A DNA stretch of 64,000 nucleotides from the NCBI GenBank assembly GCA_963576475.1, contig OY754987.1:8984666-9048665 (forward strand). Direction: 5' to 3'. How positions within the stretch are numbered: the stretch's first letter is position 1; each line of letters begins with the position of its first letter. Origin of the DNA: Molanna angustata (lineage: Eukaryota > Arthropoda > Insecta > Trichoptera > Molannidae). Below are positions 35,235 to 45,374 of this stretch, piece by piece. Below the pieces are notes generated by a model, which had not been told where the DNA came from, did not search any database, and saw nothing but the letters and a program-made list of their open reading frames with translations. Position numbers and translations under genes: made by a program.

Positions 35235-35364
35235 ATCATGTTATATTATGTAAGTTTTTATAAGTTTTATATTTCTGTACACTCTTTTATGTTACTATTT
35301 TTTGTCTCTTATGTATATAACGTTTTGTTAAAAGAGAAATAAAGATTCCTTTATTATTATTATA
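35235..35364 (+). mobile_element. 3' terminus of the CR1-like LINE that hosts the 139-bp array
   Basis: Continues the monomer sequence once (AAGTTTTTATAAGTTTTATA, ACTCTTTTATGTTACTATT), then unique 3' UTR with GAGAAATAAAGATTCC and a TTATTATTATTA tail. A Dong-like element starts directly in that tail. Confidence 0.8.
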
Positions 35365-35934
35365 CGTAGATTGATCTCGGTTATGATCCGGTAATTTCCT
35401 TCACAACGGAGCGTACTCAAGTTGTGAGGCTATGTGTTTGTGTGTCTGTGTGTAGTTGTTTAAAGTGGTACCTGTAGAAATTTTCTGACTATTGTGCATG
35501 TGTTGATAATTGTAGTTTTTTGTATGTTGGTGATTACGTATGGGGGTAACTTTAGTATGTCTATATTTTTTTGGAGAGTTTTTGGTATGATGCCTGTAGA
35601 CGATAATATTATTGGGACTATTGTTACTTTTTCTTGTTTCCACTGTGATTTTATCTGTTCTGCTAAAGGTATGTATTTATCTATTTTTTCTAAATGTTTC
35701 TTTTGTAGATTTGCTGTATTTGGTATCGATATTTCTATTAGATATGTGTGTTTATGTATTTTGTCGATTAATGTAATGTCTGGTCGGTTATGTAGGTTTG
35801 TTCTGTCTGTGATTATGTCTCTATTCCAGTATAGTTTGTAGTTATCATTTTCTGTTACAGCTGGGGGTGTGTATTGATACCACTTGGGGTGTGTTTCGAT
35901 AAGTTTATGTTTGTGGGCTAGTTCCAAATATATT
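35365..35934 (-). pseudogene. Dong-like (R4-type) LINE 3' fragment, copy 1
   Basis: Nearly identical to copy 2 over ~570 bp, 5'-truncated inside the endonuclease region at IYLELAHKHKL. An open frame spans 36005-35460 because it reads through the TAA microsatellite into the neighbouring copy's 3' UTR, so its first ~26 codons are not native. The REL-type endonuclease motif RPDITLID and STGIIPKTLQ are intact. The 3' UTR ends GATCAATCTACG at the TAA repeat. Confidence 0.88.
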
Positions 35935-35949
35935 ATTATTATTATTATA

Positions 35950-36638
35950 TGTAGATTGATCTCGGTTATGATCCGGTAATTTCCTTCACAACGGAGCGTA
36001 CTCAAGTTGTGAGGCTATGTGTTTGTGTGTCTGTGTGGTTGTGTGTAGTTGTTTAAAGTGGTACCTGTAGAAATTTTCTGACTATTGTGCATGTGTTGAT
36101 AATTGTAGTTTTTTGTATGTTGGTGATTACGTATGGGGGTAACTTTAGTATGTCTATATTTTTTTGGAGAGTTTTTGGTATGATGCCTGTAGACGATAAT
36201 ATTATTGGGACTATTGTAACTTTTTCTTGTTTCCACTGTGATTTTATCTGTTCTGCTAAAGGTATGTATTTATCTATTTTTTCTAAATGTTTCTTTTGTA
36301 GATTTGCTGTATTTGGTATCGATATTTCTATTAGATATGTGTGTTTATGTATTTTGTCGATTAATGTAATGTCTGGTCGGTTATGTAGGTTTGTTCTGTC
36401 TGTGATTATGTCTCTATTCCAGTATAGTTTGTAGTTATCATTTTCTGTTACAGCTGGGGGTGTGTATTGATACCACTTGGGGTATGTTTCGATAAGTTTA
36501 TGTTTGTGGGCTAGTTCCAAATATATGTGTTTGCAGATGTTATCGTGTCTTATTGTATATTCCGTCGGTGCAAGAGTTGAGCAGCCACCTGTTATGTGTT
36601 CTATTGTTTCTTTTTGTAATTTGCACTTTCTGCATGTG
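35950..36638 (-). pseudogene. Dong-like (R4-type) LINE 3' fragment, copy 2, restriction-like endonuclease
   Basis: The frame 36802-36053 covers a CCHC finger CRKC...H..GC (frame residues 58-74), YWNRDIITD, NRPDITLID (RPD at 142-144, D149), LIEISIP, the K-rich helix EKIDKY and STGIIPKTLQ. The RPD...D/E arrangement is the restriction-like endonuclease that follows the RT in R2/R4/NeSL-type LINEs; it cleaves a specific target site. The run of Asn at 49-55 is encoded by the flanking (TAA)n, so the first ~55 codons are host DNA. The RT is missing (5' truncation at ACACATGCAG). Dong of silkworm is known to insert in TAA repeats, as seen here at 35351, 35934 and 36639. Confidence 0.88.
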
Positions 36639-36660
36639 TTATTATTATTATTATTATTAA
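36639..36660. repeat. (TTA)n microsatellite, Dong-like target
   Basis: Seven TTA units abutting the 5' end of copy 2. Shorter runs flank copy 1 at 35351-35364 and 35934-35948. Confidence 0.95.
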
Positions 36661-37025
36661 TCCGCGATATGTCAGGCCACGGCGACTGGAGAAATTCCGA
36701 ATGAATTGCAAAGGTCGGGATAACTGTTACTAACCTCCGCTTGTGTTGGTAGTATTGACATGGCAGTAGAAATGTGGGGACATTGTTGGGATGTTCTGCC
36801 ACAGGTTAAACCGATTTTGATGAAACTGTGTGTGCGAGTCCTTGAATGGTTTAGATTCAATACATATATTAATGAAATGGAATGCGAAGGAGAGTAGCAA
36901 AACTGCTGGGCAGTGTCAGATTTTTTTCTATTATCACTTTCTGGAGTCCCATCAGGGCCGGGTGATCGAAACTATAACAGGCAACAATTACATCTTACAT
37001 ATATAGTTCATTACCCATTCTGAAT
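36661..37025. other. Unassigned sequence
   Basis: Short minus-strand frames only, for example HFYCHVNTTNTSGG near 36780. No family recognised. Confidence 0.4.
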
Positions 37026-37185
37026 GTTGGTAAGCCGTTTGGTTTCTGTGCGGGCGTCTTGGATTCGATCACCAGCAGAGGAGAAATTTATTTAAATTAA
37101 TTTATCATGCTAGTATTGCTTCTCTGGGCTAAAAACAAATTCGCCACTTGCGCAGGTTGCAAGGAAGTGTTTATCATTATATTAA
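37026..37185 (+). mobile_element. SINE family A, copy 1 (degraded)
   Basis: Retains TTGGTAAGCCGTTTGGTTTC, GGATTCGATCACCAGCAGAG, GCTTCTCTGGGCT, CGCCACTTGCG and CAAGGAAGTGTTTATCATTA. The first part of the tRNA-like head is lost. Confidence 0.8.
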
Positions 37186-37289
37186 TGTTGCCTTTTTTAG
37201 GTGAGGCAAGACTGATATGTGGGTACACACACCTGTCGCTGTGAGATATGCCGAGACAGTGTGTGGTTTTTTATGTTTGTTAAACCAGC

Positions 37290-37346
37290 TAATAATAACA
37301 GGCAAGCCAACGTTCGTGCAGGACAATGTCTGTCGGGTCCGCTAGT
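37290..37346 (+). mobile_element. Possible Helitron-type 3' terminus
   Basis: Ends GTCGGGTCCGCTAG followed by T, with a weak GGAC...GTCC pairing just inside. Lepidopteran Helitron derivatives end CTAG and insert before T. No 5' end was found, so this is tentative. Confidence 0.3.
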
Positions 37347-37605
37347 TCATATATATTTAAAAGGTTGTAGGTTTGAAATATGTAGTAGGTACCTACTCGG
37401 CTAGAGATTGAAGATATTTGTATAAATATGTTTCATTTTCAATCTGCTACAATATGTCCAATTATAATTTAATAAGAGATTTTATTACAAACTTCATAAT
37501 TTTATACGATACAATATGAATGTCTTCTGATACAATATGAATGTCTTCTGATGCAATATTTTACAATTAAATATTTTTTAATAAAAATAAACATATTTTT
37601 TTTTA
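37347..37605. other. Unassigned AT-rich sequence
   Basis: ACAATATGAATGTCTTCTGAT is doubled at about 37511-37552; nothing else seen. Confidence 0.45.
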
Positions 37606-37769
37606 ATGAATATGTCCTTGTTTAACAAGTACATATACATCTTCCTACGTTCCCTAAAATAAGCAAATAATGCTTGTGCTTAGGTGAACGAAATCGGTCG
37701 AGGCAGGATTCAAACTCGCGACCACTGGATTACTAGCCCAACGCGCTAACCGCTCTGCCACCGACCCAT
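37606..37769 (-). mobile_element. SINE family B, copy 1 (tRNA-Thr-like head)
   Basis: On the minus strand: GGGTCGGTGGCAGAGCGGTT, AGCGCGTTGGGCTAGTAATC, CAGTGGTCGCGAGTTTGAAT, then body TCACCTAAGCACAAGC and tail AGGAAGATGTATATGTAC...AAGGACATATTCA. A and B boxes are recognisable. Confidence 0.92.
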
Positions 37770-37924
37770 CTATTCCAGTTATTCCAATAACTAATTACGC
37801 TAAATAATTATTATCTTTAGTTTTAATTTTTTTTAAATCTTATTACGACTCTTTTCTTTTTACACTTAACTTATTTTTAATTTATTGATTTTATTCTTGT
37901 TTTTACATGTTTATTTTAACTTTG

Positions 37925-38335
37925 GCTGTGCATCTGATTGACAACATCATTGACTGATAGATTACAATCACTAGATCACAGACGTAAGGTCGGTATTCTA
38001 AGGTATTCTATAGATACTACCACGGAAGATGCTCAGAAGAACTTACAACTCTGGTCCCTCTTCCAACCATTCACAATAGAGTTACTCGTTTTACTCAATC
38101 TCAACACCAGTTCTCAGTAAGTTAACCTTCAACATACATAAAATCCTGTATCAATACAGCTGACCGACTGTGGAACGTTCTTGCGAATTCTCTGTTTCCA
38201 CCTTCTTTAATTCCCAAGTTTTTTCTAGATCCAAATCAATATTTTCCTCAGCAGATTACAAAATCTCCCCAACTCTACGTATTGCGCTTTTTAGGAAGAG
38301 TAGTTATAATGAATCTCAAGTTGGTGTCCCCTACC
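37925..38335 (+). pseudogene. LINE RT C-terminal remnant
   Basis: QSLDHRRKVGILRYS at 37966 and, in another frame, NTADRLWNVLANSLFPPSLI then PKFFLDPNQYFPQQI near 38152-38250. The SLDHRR.VG ... TA..WN.LP...FP pattern is a LINE post-RT tail; multiple frame breaks. Confidence 0.65.
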
Positions 38336-38439
38336 TAGCCATATAAATAATTATATATTTAAGTACTAATTTTTCAACATAATAAAAAATAATGTTCAAT
38401 TAATCCTTAATCTTAAATATTATTACCCATGTACTTTTT

Positions 38440-38750
38440 CTGAATGACAATAGCGACTCGCGTGAGCGAGTTGCTTTATATATTCAATAGAAATTGGTGG
38501 CAGGAAAAATTTTATTCACACCTTTGCCATTTGAGGTTAATAATTAGTTTATTATGTATTCGTATTTGTCAAGCCATTTGATCACATTTTTCAAATAAAT
38601 TATATATGTCAACATATTTTTACCCACTTTTATGATTTTGAACACTATTTATAATTTTTAATGTTTAAATTTTCTCGTTAAATTTCAACTTTCTCAGCTC
38701 ATCCGACATTGGAAAAATGACCTGTGTTCTTGACTATGCTCTAGTCGCGC
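38440..38750 (+). repeat. Dispersed ~310-bp repeat E, copy 1
   Basis: Contains GCGACTCGCGTGAGCGAGTT, TTTGCCATTTGAGGTTA, CAAGCCATTTGATCACATTT and ATCCGACATTGGAAAAATGA. Inverted copy at 45375-45680 and partial direct copy at 45785-45975. Class unknown. Confidence 0.88.
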
Positions 38751-39407
38751 GGAGAGAGGCGAGATTATTGTTGCCACGTCCAGGTATGGATGTAGGTATG
38801 AAGAGGTTTAGGTATGTCAGGAAGACGAGGATATGTACAAATGGGAAGTAGGTATTTGTCATCTGCGCCAACATAATTGTTAATTAATTGTAGTTTCAAA
38901 TTTATATTATAATACTTATCAATGAGACATAACGGCATATTGTTACTTCCTTGACTGAATTATTTGCAGGGATCACATAATTATATGTACGATAACAAAA
39001 TAAATACACGATAGCAATCTTGGTTAAATACAAAGCTTTAACATTCAGAAGCACGATATATAGTATTGGATAGTAAAATAATGAAATAAACAAAAGATTC
39101 GTCATTTACAATGTGTACTCAGGGTTTTTCAACCTTTTTTTCACCGTAATATTTAGACGAGAAGGTTGTGGCCAACGCTTTGCGACCAAGTCATTCCACA
39201 AAGTATTCAAATTTTGTATGGCAATTTTTAGCATTTTCTTTAAAATGAGTTTGTTGAATTATTTTTGATTTGAATGTATAATTATTAAAACTTGATAATT
39301 CTTCAAGGCCATTTTGTTTAATATTGTTTAATATTGTTTCTCGGGCAACTAACAGGTACTATGTCAAATATTAATTTAACACGCACCCAATAACAAGTTG
39401 CCACATT
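38751..39407. other. Unassigned sequence
   Basis: No supported feature. Confidence 0.4.
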
Positions 39408-39543
39408 CTGGAGACTTAAGATATTAATCGTCTCACAGATCCAGACTGAAAACACAATTAAAAACTGTGTCTCCGCCGGGAATCGAACCCGGGACCTTTG
39501 GCTCAGCAGTCAGATATCTAACCAACTGAGCCACGAGGGCCGA
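39408..39543 (-). mobile_element. SINE family C, tRNA-derived, intact Pol III boxes
   Basis: On the minus strand the head reads GGCCCTCGTGGCTCAGTTGG, TTAGATATCTGACTGCTGAG, then GTCCCGGGTTCGATTCCCGG. The A box is TGGCTCAGTTGG, the B box GGTTCGATTCC, and the T-stem CCGGG/CCCGG pairs fully. The acceptor ends do not pair and a non-tRNA body (TTTTAATTGTGTTTTCAG) follows, so this is a SINE, not a tRNA gene. Confidence 0.8.
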
Positions 39544-39807
39544 ATTTTATAAAAGTAATGCGCGTTTTTAGTCATTTGAAATCAAATTCAATCAAATTTT
39601 AAGTTTCCTGAACTTGGGTCACTTTGAAGTATTTGAGAGTTGAAAAAATGAAGAGCGCTGATCAGGTATCCTTCAAAATCTAATGGGGTCTAAGCAAATA
39701 TAAGATATACAAATTAGCAAAATTTGAAAAGAATCGAATGAGTACTTTAGTCTATAATTGATAAAGTGGAACACGCCGTACATATGTAGTACATGCACAC
39801 CGTAGGT
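39544..39807. other. Unassigned sequence
   Basis: Nothing recognised. Confidence 0.4.
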
Positions 39808-39937
39808 ATAGGTGTTGCCAAATAACTTTTTTTTAACAGAAAAGGAGGGCGATTAGCTCGTAAACCAACGAAGCAAAAAGACACAAATTTGCGCTCTGCG
39901 CAACCGGAAGCTCGTTCAAGTTATTTGGCGATAATTA
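39808..39937. mobile_element. ~130-bp MITE, copy 2
   Basis: TTGCCAAATAACTT and AAGTTATTTGGCGATAATTA are the inverted ends; the core is as in copies 1 and 3. Confidence 0.88.
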
Positions 39938-40326
39938 TAAACACATTGTGATGAAACCTTCAGAATACAATCTCAGCATGATACATACTACCTACCATAG
40001 TTGGTAATCTGCATTAAAAAAAATATCATAAAAAATGCGAATTCATATATCTCCACTAAATCCCCCTGGGACATAAATCTTATCCAACAAAGTACATGTA
40101 AATGTTATGTATGTAACAGCAAAAAGCATATTTATTTCAAAATAAAAATAAAAAATATATTATAAAAAACAAAAATAAAAATGAATAGCTATAAAGTGAA
40201 ATGAAAAGGAAAAAGAAAAGAGAAAGGAAAAAGTAAAGAAAAATGAAAAGGTAAATAAAATATTAATAAGGTGTTGACGAGGAAATGTTCCCTCTTGCCT
40301 ATTTTTAAATGGAATGAAAATTTATT
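39938..40326. other. Unassigned, ending in a polypurine stretch
   Basis: 40197-40262 is almost all A and G (AAAAGGAAAAAGAAAAGAGA...), a simple low-complexity tract. Confidence 0.6.
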
Positions 40327-40605
40327 TTAAAAATAATTATAAATATTACGAACCTTTGTTGTATGATCAGTTGAAACAGGTATCCACGTGTGCCAAACAA
40401 TTCCTGCTAAACAGGAAGGCAGCCAGTATAGATTTATCATAAAACTCCGTTTTATTGCTTCACCAGTTCTTCCAAGTTGTTCCAGCATCCTACTTGGAAA
40501 CATGAACCAAGTTGTAAATCTTGGAATCAAATATTTTGTAGCGTATGTTAGGTAGGTGTACAGTTCAGAAGCCAATAAGAGAACAATGTTGTGACGCTTT
40601 CTTTA
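40327..40605 (-). CDS. Unassigned frame, possible host exon or exon relic
   Basis: The minus frame from about 40605 to a TAA at 40327 reads LLLASELYTYLTYATKYLIP, RFTTWFMFPSRMLEQLGRTG, EAIKRSFMINLYWLPSCLAG and IVWHTWIPVSTDHTTK. Composition is protein-like, with two hydrophobic segments flanking a basic, polar middle, unlike the LINE remnants around it. AAAG|GTTCGT at about 40355 could be a splice donor and the frame has no good ATG, so an internal exon is conceivable. No family recognised. It may equally be an unrecognised transposon piece. Confidence 0.35.
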
Positions 40606-40773
40606 TTGTTTTGCTCGAGACAAAGAAGTCTTGACTTTGTTGAAACTATCTCCGCTAACCCAACCAGTATTATTTGTATTGATTAGTTTTTTTTTGTTTA
40701 CTGTCTACGGTACTTGAACATATGTATAGGTTGACTTGAAATTTCATTTGTATTTTTTGTATATATTTTCTTT

Positions 40774-41143
40774 TCTACGTTTAACTCCTAACCAATTTAT
40801 TTATTTATTTTATATTTGGGAAGCAAACCGCTCATTTACAGTTTTGATTATACAATTTACATGACATAGTCAGATCCAATAAAAGCATTCCATCAATAAT
40901 AAGTTAACAACAAAAGACAGTTCATACATAGAATAATAATAATTAAGAAAATTAAAATTAGGTATAGGACTGATAAGAGATAAGGAGGAATGGGAGGGGG
41001 GGGAATTAAGACCGCATCACCTTCAGTATTTCTTCTTATTTCTACGTTTAACTCTTAACCAATAAATAGGAATATTTATTATATTACTTATCTAGGTTTA
41101 ACTCCTAACGAATAAATAGTAATATTTATTTTATTACTTAATA
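40774..41143 (-). mobile_element. LINE 3' tail inserted in a ~50-bp tandem repeat
   Basis: The insertion body 40797-41038 begins TTTATTTATTTATTTT, an A-rich tail on minus. TTTCTACGTTTAACTCCTAA at 40773 is repeated as TTTCTACGTTTAACTCTTAA at 41039, a likely long target duplication. A second tandem unit (TCTAGGTTTAACTCCTAACG) follows ~50 bp later at 41092. Confidence 0.65.
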
Positions 41144-41368
41144 AGGAGATTACATGTACTTATACAATTAATCCTAATTAAAAAAGTGTTCATTTAAAAT
41201 TTATGTGGATCAATTGTGCATTCCATTGACACATACAAGTTTTGAACAACAGTACTACATTGGGGTAGGTACAACGGGGTGGTGTGATTCAATCAACTTG
41301 AAACAAATTATAGACCTTTATGAAACTGAATTTTATAATTTCAAAATAACATTTTATATATCATATAG

Positions 41369-41471
41369 GTGGTGGCAGAGCGGTTAGCGCGTTACGTTAG
41401 TAATCCAGTGGTCGCGGGTTTAAATTCTGCCACGACCTTTTTCGTTCACCTATAGCACAAGCATTTATACT
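41369..41471 (+). mobile_element. SINE family B, copy 2, interrupted
   Basis: Head GGTGGTGGCAGAGCGGTTAG and B-box region GTCGCGGGTTTAAATTC. The body is cut at CAAGCATTTATAC, where the RTE-like LINE begins. Confidence 0.9.
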
Positions 41472-42285
41472 TTCTTCTTCTTCTTCAGCCTGTTTTTCTT
41501 TCCATTCTTGGACATAGGCTTCCCCCTTGATCCTCCACAACTCCCTGTCTTGGGCACACTGCATCCATCTCCCTCCGGCACATTTCTTGATGTCATCAGA
41601 TCACCTTTCCTGGGGTCTGCCGACACCTCTTCGGCATGTTCTCGGCCACCATTCTATGATCTTTTTGGTCCATTGTGAATCCTGGCATCTGGCAATATGC
41701 CCAGCCCAGCTCCATATAAAGCCAGCGACCCTTTCCGCTTCATCGGCTACTTTGGTTCGTTCTCTTATCATGACATTCTGAATTTCGTCTCTTATTGAAA
41801 TACCCAGCAACTTTTTTTCCATAGCTCTCTGTGTCACTAACAGTTTGTGTATTATTTGGTTTGTTAGGGCCGATATTTCCATTCCATAAGTAAGCACTGG
41901 GAGAATACATGCATCAAATAGTTTCCTTGTCAAATAATAGGAGTATTTACGGGATTTCAGATTGTTTGATAATTTTCCAAAAGCTGCCCAGGCAAGGCCA
42001 CGTCTACTCTCTATTTCTGCTTCTTGATTTTCTTTGGTAACCATCACGGTAATGCCTAGATATATGTATCTGTCTACTCTTTCAATTTGTACTCCATCTA
42101 TTATGATGGGGAAGGACTTTTCTGCGTTACTCATCATTTTCGTCTTGGAGATGTTCATCTTCAATCCGATGTTCACACGGGCTGAATTCATTTCTGTCAG
42201 CATATATAGTTTTCAATTCCTCCTCATCTTTGGCAAATATGACAATATCATCTGCGAACCGTAGATTGATTATGATTATATTTGA
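41472..42285 (-). pseudogene. RTE-like LINE RT C-terminal half, minus strand
   Basis: From 42285 the minus strand reads NLRFADDIVIFAKDEEEL (FADD replaces YADD in this family). After a frameshift near 42205 comes MNISKTKMMSN, RVDRYIYLGITV, GLAWAAFGKLSNNLKS, LFDACILPVLTYGMEI, LLGISIRDEIQNVMIR and WSWAGHIARCQDSQW. RRGVGRPQER is followed by TGA where W is expected, and the frame then continues SDDIKKCAGGRWMQCAQDRE to the end. The GAAGAAGAAG tail at 41472-41490 is typical. 5'-truncated at the RT active site and inactivated by one shift and one stop. The element sits inside a SINE family B copy (ATTTAT on both sides). Confidence 0.9.
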
Positions 42286-42610
42286 TTATTTATGCTTATT
42301 TTTATTTTTTTATTTTATTTTATTTCATTTTCGGGAAATTTACAGTATAATAACATTTATTATATAGATGCATTAGTATAATACTAAAACCAATAACAAA
42401 TTTCCACATTATTAACAATAAATTTTGACTGCTGTGCTTACATACTTAAAGCTACATATGAAAAATATTTAAATCTGAATGCTAGTGCATGAGTGTATGT
42501 ATGTGTGTACGTATGAGTGTAAGGATGTGTATATGTGTGTGAATGTGTCTATATAAGTGAAAGAGAGAATATATAGGTACCTGCAAGCTCACATAGTTTA
42601 CTCCGTTCAA
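42286..42610 (-). mobile_element. LINE 3' tail, minus strand
   Basis: T-rich start (ATTTTATTTTATTTCATTTT), then UTR-like sequence and a TG-rich segment at 42490-42550 comparable to 35110-35170. No coding part. Confidence 0.55.
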
Positions 42611-42732
42611 TCTTGATTTTTCAATCATCCAGTGAAATTCAATCATTATAACTTGAACTGATGGCAGCAGAAAATGAATTAGGTCCTAAAAGAAAAATAT
42701 CGAAATATATTATAGGGAATGTACAAATATTT

Positions 42733-42856
42733 ATATGTCCTTGTTTAACAAGTTCATATACATCTTCCTACATTCCCTAAATTAGGCATAAATGCTTGTG
42801 GTGAACGAAATCGGTAGCCCAGCCCAGTATGCTAACCGCTCAGCCACCGACCCATC
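42733..42856 (-). mobile_element. SINE family B, copy 3, internal deletion
   Basis: GATGGGTCGGTGGCTGAGCG, then a deletion across the anticodon region, then ACCGATTTCGTTCACCACAA and the usual tail to AACAAGGACATATA. Confidence 0.88.
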
Positions 42857-43653
42857 TTTTTAGAAGGACATTATTTTTTTATTTAATGAAATTAATAATA
42901 CATATAAAAAAATCAATCAAAAAATATAGAAAAAGATACACACCAAGTAAAAACATATTTCCCTTCACCAAAGTGCAACAACACTCGTAATACAAATTCA
43001 TTATTTACAAAAAAATGTATAGCAATAGTACTGTAGGTAGGTATAATTTTATTTCTTTTGTATAATATAAAAGTCTTCTTCACACATAATCAACTAATAA
43101 ATTTAAAAGCATGATATTGAATCTTTCATTCTAAAAATGGTGTTTTCGTTTCTCTGTCCACCATTCAAAAACCTGTAAAAGAGAATAAAAAATATACTAG
43201 CAGTTTGATACTACATTTGCAAAAGGTAAAAAAAATATACTTTAAATAAATGTGCAATGAATTAAACATAAAAAGATCGTAACTTTCTATTCAGACAACA
43301 TTGAAAAAATGTAATCCCGTTTCGGAGTTCTCAACATTTCTGTATCACAATCGCGAAGGCAAATTTGTGAAATGAAATAAAAAAGAATACCTACATTTAG
43401 TTTCAAATGTCAGTTCTATTTTACTATTGTCCTAATTCGCAGGGTCCATGTCTCAGCACCACCTTGCAATATGTGGACCAAGGGCTGTTGATGAACAGGC
43501 CACAATAGATATGTCAGAAACTGTCGCATATCCATTATGCTATATATTTAAACAAAGGTACCATGTTAATTTTTGCAGAGTTTATCGCTCTTTATTTACA
43601 TATATTATAACTTTTGCTATATGAAAATACAATTTCACTAAAATATCAATATT
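42857..43653. other. Unassigned, with one tiny LINE scrap
   Basis: 43440-43400 on minus reads GGAETWTLRIRTIVK, matching the (G).ETW.L motif of LINE RT. The rest is AT-rich without features. Confidence 0.4.
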
Positions 43654-44024
43654 TGTCACGGAATACAAGAACGAGAGAGAGATGAATTTGACACTGCTCG
43701 ACGCGCCTTCAATCTTCGCGCCTCTCCACGCTGTTTTCTGGAAAGTTCAACGCTCGTTATTGGTCCCGCCAATGCCGTCGAAAATCGACGATTCCTATTG
43801 GTTGTATAGTTTCCAGACGTCGTATCGCCATACAATTATTGGCTAGTATAAATAGTGATGGCTTCGGCAGAAAACATGTAGCAATGGTATAGAAAGTTGC
43901 TATCTTAACACTTCAGTGTTATAGTCAGAGTACAAAGCGTGAGTTTTCTAAATTTTCTATGAAATACCAATAGAAAGAACGTAGGTATATCAAACACATT
44001 CGTTAGATTAGAATTACCCCGACA
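43654..44024 (+). mobile_element. Probable solo LTR with Pol II promoter
   Basis: Begins TGTCACGG and ends CCCCGACA, an imperfect inverted terminal repeat of the kind that bounds LTRs. It is GC-richer than its surroundings. No matching 4-6 bp target duplication was found (ATATT versus GATAC), so the limits are tentative. Ty3/gypsy-type is a guess. Confidence 0.4.
43759..43854 (+). promoter_or_regulatory. Three CCAAT boxes and a TATA box
   Basis: ATTGG (reverse CCAAT) at 43759, 43797 and 43838, then TATAAATA at 43847-43854. Transcription would start near 43880. The arrangement is far more promoter-like than anything else in the window. It fits an LTR promoter because no ORF follows. Confidence 0.55.
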
Positions 44025-44082
44025 GATACCTTTATGCTGTGATGAAAGTCTGACGATCATGGGCTTTTGACTATTAGACTAG

Positions 44083-44260
44083 GGGCCCGAGTCAAGTTGA
44101 AAACGCTTAACGATATCGCCAAACGCTAATTTTTTTGTATGGGATTTGACGTTTGATGTAGAATTTTTTTCTACACTAACAAACAAGAAACGTCAAATCC
44201 CATACAAAAAAAATAGCGTTTGGCGATATCGCTAAGCGTTTTCGATTTGACTTAGGGGCC
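44083..44260. mobile_element. Hairpin MITE, ~178 bp
   Basis: GAAAACGCTTAACGATATCG, CCAAACGCTAATTTTTTTGT and ATGGGATTTGACGTTT on the left pair with AAACGTCAAATCCCAT, ACAAAAAAAATAGCGTTTGG and CGATATCGCTAAGCGTTTTC on the right. Outer ends are GGCCCGAGTCAA and TTGACTTAGGGGCC. The loop is near 44170-44190. No ORF. Confidence 0.9.
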
Positions 44261-45374
44261 TGTACGTTAAATATACACAAAAACTCACTCGAAACATCAC
44301 ATTCCAGACCAAATTATATACGCTATTAGTGTTTTTATTTAGTCAAGAAAGATAATTTTATCGCCACGATGTGTCAAAATTATGGCACGTTGTATACCAA
44401 ATATCAATCATTTGTATGCCGTCGTTTGGCGTCGACACGAAAAGCTTAGCGTTATTTACTCATGCAACACTTATCGTTAATACATTTGCTCATTGTCTAG
44501 CCCTGTCACGTGACAACTTTAATCTCCATACATTGAGCTATCTTTTCATATTTCCTTTCTTGAGTTAAATGACACGTTGTCTAGGCCCCCTGGTCATACA
44601 TCATCCACAATGCAAATAACAAACAGGAAGACAAAAGCAACAGACATACAAGAATAGAGGATTCTTCTGAATATAACCAAGATCCACCCGAGGTTATCGA
44701 GGTTATTATGATGATATTTTGTTCGTTCAAAAGAAATTTTATCGTTATCCTAGATTTATCTTTCAACGTACACGGACACCTACTGTTTAAGTGGTAATTA
44801 ATTTAATAAAAATCGCAGTCGTTGGGTTGGGATAAATAAACTGCCCAGCCAATGATCACATAACTTTTTTCTATATTAAAGCGACTTCATTATTTTTTGC
44901 GAATAAAAATAAACGTGTTTTAGCATGTTTAAGAAATGAATAAATTTCGTTAGCTTAACGCGCGCCCAGCAATGCCTGTCATCTAAATGTATTCTAACAC
45001 AGGCGTTTTTTTTTCTAAAGTAGTCAAATTCTACTCTCAAATCTGTATATTTTATATCCGTGATCTCAACTCTTATCCAGTTACGAGGGTCTCCTCCGTT
45101 TTGTCAATAAAACCTGTTTTTTAAACGACTATAAAATCCTTTTCGCCATTTGGAAACATAAGACAGGTATTGGACCCTGTGGTCTTTCTTTAGGATTATC
45201 CTATTCCAACAGACCTATCATGTTTTGTATTATTTTTTTATTCATATCAATGGGGTAATCGGGTAATCTACCCAGTAGGTACTATATAAATAAATAAAAT
45301 ATTGCTGTTTTTACTTCATGTTTTTTAGACTGTGTTGATATTGCAAAACCCCCTCTCATTCTTGTACTAGAGCT
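44261..45374. other. Unassigned sequence
   Basis: Short frames only (65 codons at 44371); no recognisable gene, repeat or RNA. Confidence 0.4.

Noticed and set aside
35494..35841. 115-codon plus-strand frames, duplicated at 36087-36434
   Set aside because: They are exact antisense of the Dong-like endonuclease coding region.
39469..39543. A genuine tRNA gene
   Set aside because: The T arm and boxes are good but acceptor strands do not pair and a SINE body follows.
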